The position numbers were made by a program, and so were the translations under genes. Shown piece after piece: positions 55,573-64,000 of a stretch of DNA of 64,000 nt. Under the pieces are notes generated by a model. The model did not search any database and was not told the DNA's origin. It saw only the letters and a program-made list of their open reading frames with translations. Each line of letters opens with the position of its first letter. The first letter of the stretch is position 1. The DNA is from Mesostigma viride (taxonomy: Eukaryota; Streptophyta; Mesostigmatophyceae; Mesostigmatales; Mesostigmataceae): NCBI GenBank assembly GCA_009746045.1, contig RPFO01000213.1, forward strand, positions 2,617,337-2,681,336, in the 5' to 3' direction.

Positions 55573-56060
55573 CCTTAAAAAGCCATTAAGAGGATTAGGC
55601 TCATCCTTGAAAAAGCACTGAAGAGATTATTGCTTAGCCTCTTTGAAAAGCATGTGTGGTCCTGCAGTGGGAATTTTTTTTTCGCTATCTGATCCTCTTT
55701 TTGCCTTTGTGGCTCTGCCCATTTTGAGCTAAAAAGTGGGGGGGATATAGCGGATCACACCCGGCCATGGATGAGTGCTCCAGTATTGCTGTGGATATAT
55801 GTCTTCCCAGTCATAGTCTAGGACATAATGGCACGCCCTACACCCGGCCGGGGGTTGCTCCACCATGCAGCGACGGTGCTTGTGGTCATGCACGTACCGA
55901 GTCATGTGCACAGCTGACCTAGAATTGACTAGGCACGTCTTAAATCACGCACACTCACAGTAGTTATTGCCAGGCTCTCATAGTAGTGAGTACAGCATCA
56001 ATGAGAAAACCAACGCTTTTTAATGAGACAACTATTCCAGGCATGCATGAGTGACACATG
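55573..56060. other. Intergenic repeats
   Basis: AAGAGGATTAGGCTCAT-type repeats to 55650, then unremarkable sequence. Confidence 0.4.
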
Positions 56061-56061
56061 A

Positions 56062-56330
56062 CTATGATTGCACCTGAATTAGTGGTAGCACCCCGATGTG
56101 GCCTGCCGATCCTTGGTGGCAGTGAGAGAAGGAAGGGTGTCTCTGCCCCCTTCTAGCCGTGTAGCATTCCGGGATGCAAAGCACACGTAATCCTTCGTGA
56201 GTACGTGCTCCGTGAGTGTGCTCCGTTATAGTCGATCCCCAACGGGAGCGGGTGACTACATTACGTGTAAATAATGCGGTTGTGCATGGCAGATAGCGCG
56301 CAAGCACTTGCTTCACTCATTAATTAATTA
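56062..56330 (+). mobile_element. Short retroelement 3' end (SINE/LINE tail)
   Basis: Contains GAAGGGTGTCTCTGCCCCC, CGTGCTCCGTGAG and GATCCCCAACGGGAG, then an ATTAATTAATTAATTAAT tail. The same order appears at 62875-63003. It meets the LINE copy on the other strand tail-to-tail at the ATTAAT run. Confidence 0.5.
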
Positions 56331-57228
56331 ATTAATAGACACGTAACTGCGTCACGTGAGCATAAGTCCTCAGTGGGAGGGGAACATGGGGTGGAATGGA
56401 TGGTATAAGCTATCTAGGTCCTAGTTACAGGGGTGACAGTGGGCACCGCGGCCCGAATCGCTATATGAATGCCATACTTGGTCACACGCGGAGCCCCCAC
56501 AGGCTTGGGGGTAGTCTCCTTCATCACTACTTGCCATCTATCCTTGCGCACCATCTGCCTCCATATTACAGACAAACCAGGAGGCTGCCCGGGGGTGAGC
56601 CCGTCACGTCTAGTGTAGCACATGTCCATGCCGAGTCTATCACGAAAAGTCCACGGGTGGCGGCCCTGCCGCGCGCGGCCGGGGGCACGCCAGGTGAGGA
56701 CATATCGCCCAGGCTGGGCGGGCTTGGTGCCAGCTAGTCTATCTGATGTATCTACCTGATCTGTGCGGGCCAGGTGCCCGGCTAGGCCCAGGCGCCTGTG
56801 CCTAATAATGTGGGAAACATAGGGCAAATCAGCGTACAAATCCTCATTACTAATGTGCAAACCAAGGGGGATGTTAAGGGCCTGGCGCAGCATCTTGGTG
56901 ACGGCGCCGTCGAGTACGTCGTTGCTCCAGCTCCTGCGTCAGTGTCCACGTCTCGGCGCCGTAGGTCAGGATCGTCAGAATGACGACCTTGAAGAGGTCA
57001 CGCTTGACGATCCGGGGAAGGGCGGGGTTGCTCCACCAGCGGCGGTGGTCATGGAGTTGCGTCCATGCCATGCCGATCCGTGTCGTCATGTCGTCCTCGC
57101 AGTTGGGAAGCCAACTGCCGAGCAGCTTGAAGCGGCCTGAAGGAGGGTAGTTGACCTCGGCATCGTCTAAGAGGCGGAGTGTGGGTGGGGGCCCTGCCAT
57201 GCCGAGGGCCAGGGCCTCCGTTTTGGGG
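56327..57228 (-). pseudogene. LINE RT 3' part, copy A (5'-truncated, frameshifted)
   Basis: On the minus strand the piece from 57200 reads LLGSWLPNCEDDMTTRIGMA, then VILTILTYGAETWTLTQELE. After a frameshift near 56900 the next reads LRQALNIPLGLHISNEDLYA, LPYVSHIIRHRRLGLAGHLA, RTDQ, ending at TAG. YGAETWT and the RRLxxxGHxxR motif are the well-known region after the RT palm in LINEs. The 3' end runs into CACGTGTCTATTAATTAATT. The 5' truncation is typical of target-primed reverse transcription. Confidence 0.75.
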
Positions 57229-57333
57229 CTTCACTCATGCACTCTCTCATGCAATGTGGAAGTGCCTCTCATGTCTTTGCTTGATATCTGATGACGTGCA
57301 ACTGGCAGCAGCCTGGCCGAGTTGTTCCCTAAT

Positions 57334-57392
<59 letters not shown>

Positions 57393-57837
57393 CACTTACC
57401 ATCGTCTCAATTAGTACTGGAACAAGGTGCTCCCGGCCTAGATAACAATCAAGCATTATAGATTAGAATGGTTCAAAAGTTAACAATTGAAATGCACAAT
57501 GTGTGCACGCAGGCATGGCTCAGTACGTTTGGACCGTCTCCCATGACCCAGCTCTATTGCAGGATCGAGGGCCTGGGTCATGGATCTCCCACCTAGCCCT
57601 CCCTCGACTGTGTCGATCACCGTAACAAACTAATTGTGGTGCCCAGCAGGCTTTCCCATGGCGCCGTCACCAACATGTTGAGATCCATTTTCAGTGTAGG
57701 ACATGCATGCAGTGCACATTCGTAGAGAAGATTTGTATTTGGGCATGCCACTTATTATGTTTATATCCTCCACCTGCAGGTGGTAGCCCTGAGCATGTAA
57801 ACCATAGGCCTCCTTCGATCTCACTGGGCCATGTGTT
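57229..57837. other. Intergenic
   Basis: Contains the (ATTT)n run at 57327-57391; no gene recognised. Confidence 0.4.
57327..57391. repeat. (ATTT)n microsatellite
   Basis: About 16 perfect tetramers. It may mark the A/T tail of an older insertion, but no body was identified next to it. Confidence 0.95.
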
Positions 57838-57900
57838 ACGTCTACTCCCAGCGGAGTTATGTTCCGGACTTAACTAGTTCATTCATAATTAATTAATGCC
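57838..57900 (+). mobile_element. Truncated retroelement 3' tail
   Basis: CTACTCCCAGCGGAGTTATG and a later AATTAATTAATG tail, as at 55.53 and 60.75 kb. Confidence 0.55.
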
Positions 57901-58500
57901 ACAAGTATTGCATTAGCGCGCTATCAAGCAACGTAGATTACAGCTATTTGGGCACTTGTCTCGCACCAACCATGCAGCTCTATATAGACACGTCGCGGGG
58001 CCCAACAGCAGGGCGCTGCGGCCCGGCCCGCACAGCCAGGTAGTAAGAACTATACAGTAGCTCCTTACGTGAGATGGGCCCAGCGCGATCTGACACGCGC
58101 CGGGCTGCCCGCACGTTCAAGCAGCAGCTATAGAGGAGGACATGAGGGGCTCCGGCCTCTCTGTGATATATTGAAAAAGATGCAGAACAAGGCCATCTGG
58201 GCCCAGGTCGTAGAGGACAACGATCCCCGGCCCCCCATGTCATGCAGTGGGGAAGAGGTGCGTCACCCACGGTGGGAAGAACGCCCGTCGTGACCGCTGA
58301 GCCTGGCCTGCTACGTGGAATGTCCCTTGGTTGGTTAGTTCAGGCATTAGATACATAGAATAGATCGAACCAGTGGAAAGTTCTGTTTGTCCATCCTGAA
58401 TCCCTTATCCATCCATCCATTTGGTTAATACTCCGTGACTCGATCCCCAAGTACGGGAGCATGTGTATAATCAATCAATTCATTCATTAAATAGCGTCGC
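57901..58500. other. Unassigned sequence with a possible retroelement end
   Basis: A + strand open frame at about 58069-58293 (MRWAQRDLTRAGL ... ILKKMQNKAIWAQVVEDND) is not recognised. Downstream lies CTCCGTGACTCGATCCCC and an ATCAATCAATTCATTCATT tail (58430-58495), like the other retroelement 3' ends. It may be the end of a different LINE. Confidence 0.35.
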
Positions 58501-58721
58501 TTTTGCATGGCAGTGCTCAACGCCGGCCCGTGAGTGCTCTGCCACCTGGATCGAATTCTGCTTGGACTTGCCTAGCTCATAATTACAAAGCAATTTAGAC
58601 TGGTTAAGTTTGCTAGCCATCTAGCCCGTACTAATCAGGTTGATTAGCTTTGCGCTTCGCATGCATAGCACTGCCGTGTATGAGGGCTCACATAGCCCTG
58701 AGCCACGAGCCACGAGCCACA

Positions 58722-60785
58722 AGGTAGCCATGCATGGCTGCCGGCGGAGCTCATAACTTTCACGTTTGGGCACCAAATTCAGCCGTGAATATCACTATCG
58801 TTTCGTCTTTCTAAGACGCACACTCTGATATACTTTTCCGAAACTAAAACGCGATATTATGACGAGCAAACGCTCGGCTACGCAATGCAGCCTGGCGGCT
58901 GCGATGAGCCAAGAAAATTCGCCTAGCTGCAGCTTCGGCTGCATTTCCGCCCGGCCTTCCAGGCAGCGGTGCCACTACGCAAGCATTAGTGGTGCACTCG
59001 GCTCCTGCGGCCTCGCCCTCAGCATCGCTTGATCCCAAACGCAGCCGCCCAGCACCGCGCTGGACAGAACCGCGCTTCCGGCCAGAACCCTTCAAATTAA
59101 GTCGTGACGATCACGAATGGCTCAACCTGTCCCCAAGCAATGCCCTGCATTGCATGCATCTTCTACGGGGACTACGCCTCGCTTTACGACCTGTGCCTCC
59201 ATCTCCAAAATGGTGCCCCCTCGCCTATATGTGACGGAGCACCCCCAAACCCGCCCCCGCCTTCAGCATCTCATCCTATGCTCCCTTCTCATGCGCTCTG
59301 ACGGAGAGATCTGGGCTCCATCCATCTCCGCATCCACAGTGACTCCGTTCCATCCTTATGTACGGAAGCCTTCCAGCAGCACGTGACCCCGCCCGGCCCC
59401 TTGCTGCCGATGTGGCAGCAATGGGATCCGGATCCCATTGCTGCCACAAGCGCGTGCCTCGATCGAGGCACGCTGGCTACTGAAATCCCTCACCTTTCCA
59501 CCACCGTCGCCTCCACCTCCGCACTGCCATTTCGATCCGCCTCCACTGCCGACATCAAGGCCTAGCTCCTCGACCTCGACAAGCGCCTCCACGCCACCGC
59601 CCGGCCTCGCCCTTGAGTGTCCGTGCACGACACCGCAGGCCTCACCGCCCAGCTAGGGCGGTGAAGGACATCGCTGCCCAGCCGGCATCGATGCTCCAGA
59701 TCTGCTGGCCCGGCCAGCGATGCTCCTTCCACCCAGACCTGGGCGGACTACACCACCTCCACCACCTCCACCATCGCGGCACAGCTCAAGCAACAAGCAC
59801 TCGACTTTCGTGAGGAGGCCGAGCTCGACAAGCGCAGCCACAATGTCATCGATCATCAAGCACTTCGACCAGCCGGCAGACGAGACCTCGACTGACTCTT
59901 CTCACGGCATTTAGGCGCGACATTCTTGCCCCCATGCAACTCGCTGGTGAGCTGCGGATGTCGGCTGTCCGCCTAGCTCCCCCGCGCGCGGGGTAAGGCT
60001 GGCCCGGCACCCGTGCTCCTCTGACACCTTTAAGTACATGGCGGGCAAGCTGTCGCCTCCTGAAATGCCGCAAGAAGCTCTCGCGGATCGACTCGCTATA
60101 CACGCTGGGCGACGACTTGACCCTGGCCCAGCTAGCATCAACGGCGACACGAGCTATGGCCGACCTACCTTCAGCTCCGGCAGAGCGCAGGGGGGTAACC
60201 GGTATATACTGGAGGGGGGCGGTCATCCACGTTGACCACAAGCCCAGCAGGCATGCAGGCACCTCGATACTGCCACCCCATGCGCAGCTGCACCTCATGC
60301 AGTCTAGGGAATATATAACAACTTAGTGTAGATAAGTCAGGCTTATAGCCTATAGCGTGCACATGACCTACGCGCATGTGCGCCCATAATGGCCCCCGTA
60401 TGGATGTCGATGCCCTCCTGAAGAATTTAGCCAAGCCATGCCTATAATGGGACCCCCCATGGATGTTGCATTAAGAATTCAGCCATGCTAGTAACTATGC
60501 CTATGCAGAGAGTCACTCTCTGTTGAGAAGCCATGCCCTAGCTCTTGTATAGCCATAATGATCTTCCCCATCATGCCATGCAGGCCTTACTTGAGCTCTG
60601 ATGAGACATCGTGGTGGCGCAGGTGCCCTTCAATGGTGCACCTAGAGCATGCTATTGTCGTTTACATTCCCACCCTTGCATGCAGGAAGTAGCCCATGCA
60701 GAATGTATTAAAAGCCATATGCCCCTTCTCTGGGATATGTGCTACATATACTCCCAACGGAGTTATGTTCCTAATAAATTAATGA
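58722..60785 (+). mobile_element. ORF1-only non-LTR element, copy 2 (decayed)
   Basis: The 5' region matches 53617-53745. ORF1 remains from 58861 to about 60260 but is broken by many stops and shifts. The 3' part ends CTACATATACTCCCAACGG, AGTTATGTT and a TAATAAATTAAT tail. Relative to copy 1 it carries repeated small insertions (CATG, AGCT/CTAG, TGCA). As in copy 1, no RT lies between ORF1 and the tail, so the ORF1-only layout is shared by independent copies. Confidence 0.65.
58860..60262 (+). pseudogene. Decayed ORF1-type protein
   Basis: The start TSKRSATQCSLAAAMSQEN equals the N-terminus at 53748. Later pieces matching copy 1 include AVKDIAA at about 59660, REEAELDKRSHN at about 59810, RAPRARGKAG-like coding at about 59985, and DDLTLAQ and ELWPTYLQLR-like coding at about 60113-60180. 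Frames change between every piece. It is non-functional. Confidence 0.75.
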
Positions 60786-62425
60786 GGGCTCATAGGCAGA
60801 GTGCGGACTGCAGAAGGCACCACCCCACCGTTCCCCCTTCACCACGGGGACGTGTGGCAAGGTTGTGTCCCCATATCTGTTCATTATTGTCATCGTGGAT
60901 CACGTCATGCGCCAGGCACACTTGTGCACGCGTTACTGCTCTTTAAGGGGTACTTCGAGCCCAGGGCTTGGACACCCTTAACGAGCGCGAACACGGCAGC
61001 GGTGGCCCTGGTTACCGCCTCAGTGGCCGACCTGATTTATGCGGATGATACCACCCTCGATCGGATCGTCGGGCCGGCCCCGAGCACATTCAGACCTGGC
61101 CAGCTGGACTGTCTGGGCTTGGAGGCGCGGGCGGTGGGGTTGGACATTATTAGTGTCAAAACTGAGTGAGGCGATGCATGGTGATTGGGGCTATACCAGA
61201 ACTTAATTGCCCGACGAAGCCATGCACGTACGGCTGCCGTGGGACGGATGTCCCGTTCCGTGATCGCTTCAAACTCAGCTGGGGAGCATGCTCCCCGACA
61301 CCGCTGACGATGTGGACACCTGCATCGGCCTGGCCTGGGCTAGGCTCCGTTCGCTCGACCCCTACTGGCACTCGTTGAGGACCTCGAGGCGAGGACCGGC
61401 CGGTCGGAAGCGTGTGCTCTTCAAGGTCCTGGTCTTCACGGTGCTCACCTATGGCGCCGAGGCATGGACGTTCACGGACACGCTGGCCACCCGGCTGGAC
61501 GTACTTTGGTTACCAGGATGCTCCGATCGACAGGTCGATCCTGAATGTCTACAGGGTTTCCACACATAGGTCTTTAGAGTCTTTGTACATATAAGGGTCT
61601 GATGCCTCGCATTTCGGACGAGATTCGGCCGGTAGGATAGCATTCGTGGGACATCTTGCTCGCACCAGTCGATCAGGTAGACATCCACCTCGGTCTGGCT
61701 GGCCCCCAGCGGCTTGTATCGATCCTGACCTGGCCTGGCCCCACAACAGCAAGGACATTCCTAGAAAGATGGGTAAACCTGCCATATGAACTACACAACA
61801 CTGTTGCTGGCCGACCCAGTGGTCCCAGCAAAGTTTGAACACCGCATTTCCTCCCTTGGTAATGAGGATTTGTACGCTGATTTGCTCTATGTTTCCCACA
61901 TTCTTAGGCACAGGCGCCTGCATGGGCCTATCCGGGCTCCTGGCCCGCACAGATCAGGTAGACACATCAGATAGACCAGCTGGCACCAAGCCCGCCCAGC
62001 CTGGGCGTTATGTCCTCACCTGGCGGCTGGCGTGCCCCAAGCCGCGCGCGCGGCAGCGCCGCCACCCGTGGACTTTTCGTGATAGACTCGATCGGCATGG
62101 ACATGTGCTACCCTAGTATCTAGACGTGACGGGCCTCACACCCATGCAGGCAGCCTCCTGGCTTGTCTGTATGTAATATGGAGGCAGATGGCACGCAAGG
62201 ATAGATTGCAAGTAGTGATGAAGGAGAACACCCCCGTGCAAGTCTGTGGGGGCCGGCTCCGCGTGGGACCGCGTATGGCATTCATAGCGATTCGGGCCGT
62301 GGTACCCACAACCCTGTATATCTAGGACCTAGATAGCTTACATCATCCATTCCATCCCAATGATGTGTTATCCCTCCCACTGAGGACCTATGTCACGTGT
62401 CTATTAGTTAATTAATCAATTAATT
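60786..62425 (+). pseudogene. LINE RT part, copy B (5'-truncated, multiple frameshifts)
   Basis: Begins inside the RT palm (GAGGGCTCATAGGCAGAG matches 63468 of copy C). Reads PFPLHHGDVWQGCVP, then VADLIYADDTTLDRIVG (RT motif YADD at about 61036), then FKVLVFTVLTYGAEAWTFTD, then DLLYVSHILRHRRLHG, and a 3' end GTGTCTATTAGTTAATTAAT. All pieces are in different frames. It directly abuts the tail of the ORF1-only element. Its 3' end matches copy A. Confidence 0.75.
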
Positions 62426-62727
62426 ACAGTAATTAGTCATGTTCACACCAAGCCTTTTAGCATGCAGACTAGTGAAGCGTTAATTGATTTCCTCCCTCTC
62501 TCTTGCTTGGACTGCTATGCAGAAAAAGAAGAGGTGGCTGATCGACGATTGCCCAGGCTCATACGGCAGCCCCCCCCCCCCCCCCACCCCTTAGACAGGA
62601 GGAAGGGGCGCTTTGCATGCTGAGTAGAGTAGTTAGGATTTTCTAGATAATTTAGCTTTGAGTTAGCTTAGTTAGGTTTCGCGGCTTCGCCCACCTCCAT
62701 CCATCAATTAGCAAGAGAATACGTGCT
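62426..62727. other. Intergenic with C-run
   Basis: About 300 bp; a C(14) run at 62572. No gene. Confidence 0.4.
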
Positions 62728-63003
62728 ACATGATCTCCCAACGGAGTCACGTTCTAATTTAATAGCACTGCTTGTTTGCTCACGTCTCCATCGCAATGCT
62801 CACACTGCATGGACATATTATATGGCACCCACAGGGGATGCCCCGCACTGAGCACCCTGTGGCATGCCTGTGCATGGCGTGAGGGAAGGGGGGGGTCTCT
62901 GCCCCCCTACCCGTTGTGCACACTCAGGAATTAAAAGCACTTAGGTGCTCCGTGACTCCCCAACGGGCCGGGAAGCACTTGTTTAATTAATTAATTAATC
63001 AAT
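62728..63003 (+). mobile_element. Two successive retroelement 3' tails
   Basis: First: GATCTCCCAACGGAGTCACG and an A/T tail (62733-62765). Second: GGGTCTCTGCCCCCCTACCC, GCTCCGTGACTCCCCAACGG, GAAGCACTTG and a TTAATTAATTAATTAATC tail (62895-63003). Both correspond to motifs at 56.1-56.3, 57.84 and 60.75 kb. Confidence 0.55.
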
Positions 63004-63044
63004 TTATCATGCAGGCTGATACAGATGAGCCTCCTCTCTGATGA

Positions 63045-64000
63045 GCCTCTGCCTGCTGATCGAGTGGCAGACGGCCATCCGAGTCATGCATGATGTACAA
63101 GAAGGGCTCTGCTGCTGACCCCGCGGTAACTATCGGGGTGTCTGCCTCCAGAGCGCCGCGCTAAAGGTCTGCATGCGCATGCATGATGCTGCACAGGCTC
63201 CGCGCCGCGCTGGACCCACACCTGGCTGGGTGAGTCTATGCAGATGGGTTTCCGCCGAGGTCGTAACATGCACTGTCTGATGGCTGTGTTTGTCGCGCGC
63301 CGGTTGATGGAGGAGGTGTGTCGCCTTTGCCCTGACAGTTTGCCGCTGGTCTTCATTTTTGTTGACTATATCAAGGCCTTTGACACAGTCCTCTGGGAGG
63401 CTCTTTGGGCCATCCTAGCTCTGGATCGGGTACCACCAGCGTTTATTGCTGCCATTCGTCGACTGTATGAGGGCTCACAGGCTGCCAGTACAGTGCGGAC
63501 TGCGAAAGGCACCACCCCACCATTCCCCCTTCACCATGGGGTGTGGCAACTACTAAGGTTGTGTCCAGCTAGTCCCCATATCTGTTCATTATTGTCGTGG
63601 ATCACGTCATGCGCCAGGCACGTGCGCGCTTTACTGCTCTTATATAAGGGGTTTGAGCCTGGCTTGGACATCCAATTAACGAGCGCGAGCACGGAGGCGG
63701 TGGCACTGGCTACCGCCTGTCCGACCTGATTTATGCGGATGACACCACCCTCATCGCCCACCCCGAGCACATTCAGACCTGGCTGGACTGTCTGGGCTTG
63801 GAGGCGAGGGCGGTGGGGTTGGAGATTACTCAGAGTAGTGTCAAAACGGAGGCGATGGTGATTGGGGCTTCCAGTCGCCCGCCGCTGCCGCGGCTGCTGG
63901 ACGGGACGGACTCAGGTCCCGTTCCGTGATCGCTTCAAACTGCTGGGGAGCATGCTCCCTGACACCGCCGATCGACCGATGTGGACATCCGCATCGGCCT
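63045..64000 (+). pseudogene. LINE RT, copy C (5'-truncated, runs off the window)
   Basis: RT motifs in order, in shifting frames: NYRGVCLQSAALKV (about 63127), MGFRRGRNMHCLMAVF (63241), LPLVFIFVDYIKAFDTVLWE (about 63340, palm motif A with DYIKAFD), RRLYEGSQAASTVRT, PFPLHHGVWQ, then in another frame LSDLIYADDTTLIAHPEHI (YADD at about 63730) and LDCLGLEARAVGLE. Clear non-LTR reverse transcriptase with several frameshifts. It is the longest RT fragment here and the best for placing the clade. The end of the window cuts it. Confidence 0.85.

Overview
The window looks like nuclear DNA of a eukaryote, most likely a green (chlorophyte-type) microalga. The evidence is short exons with GT..AG introns, long introns filled with repeats, degenerate CCCTAAA/CCCTGAA telomere-like repeats, non-LTR retrotransposon reverse transcriptase (RT) fragments, and a multi-domain surface protein of a type I associate with algae. 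The species cannot be named from sequence alone. I saw no bacterial operons, no CRISPR array, and no tRNA or rRNA.

Layout. Positions 1-4310 are a 4.3 kb G/T-only satellite (GGGGT/GGGT units, G-quadruplex prone), followed by a patch of degenerate telomere-like repeats (about 4720-4810). From about 5.7 kb to 50.95 kb, on the + strand, I reconstruct one very large gene of at least 23 exons (about 4.8 kb coding in about 45 kb). It was recovered from splice signals and reading phase. The exons read, in order: (i) polymorphic-membrane-protein-like (Pmp-like) short repeats (GGA[I/V]...FxxN) at 5.7-14.7 kb; (ii) a Pro/Gly linker and a beta-rich ectodomain exon at 16.9-17.5 kb; (iii) two to three Ig-like segments (VTxGISG / FSExVxGF) at 18.9-29.9 kb; (iv) a multipass membrane domain resembling TRP/polycystin-like channels at 30.5-48.8 kb; (v) a long Ser-rich C-terminal tail at 49.4-50.95 kb. 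Codon phase matches at all but two exon junctions, which is the main support for a single gene.

The introns hold many mobile and tandem elements: an A-B-A-x-B direct-repeat element (14.95-16.9 kb), a 426 bp TIR element flanked by TA (17.6-18.0 kb), an array of about 800 bp units (21.8-24.7 kb), a diverged retroelement ORF1 fragment (25.7-26.1 kb), and a 657 bp near-perfect palindrome between TTAA sites (28.9-29.6 kb). They also hold two foldbacks (32.3-32.8 kb), a TTAA-flanked element that carries a second member of the same family inside it (37.96-42.15 kb), and several mini- and microsatellites (6.8-8.6, 45.0, 46.1-47.6, 48.2 kb).

Downstream (51.6-64 kb) is a retroelement nest. It contains another TTAA element, an unassigned ORF, two copies of a non-LTR element with an ORF1-type protein but no RT (53.6-55.6 kb with one frameshift; 58.7-60.8 kb decayed), and three broken RT-bearing LINE copies (56.3-57.2 kb minus; 60.8-62.4 kb plus; 63.05 kb to the end, plus). 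Several of these elements share a small 3' motif (CTCCCAACGGAG-like) followed by TTAAT repeats, which suggests that ORF1-only elements and shorter elements use an RT made elsewhere. Decayed copies carry recurring short insertions that create palindromic tetramers (CATG, CTAG, TGCA, GATC).
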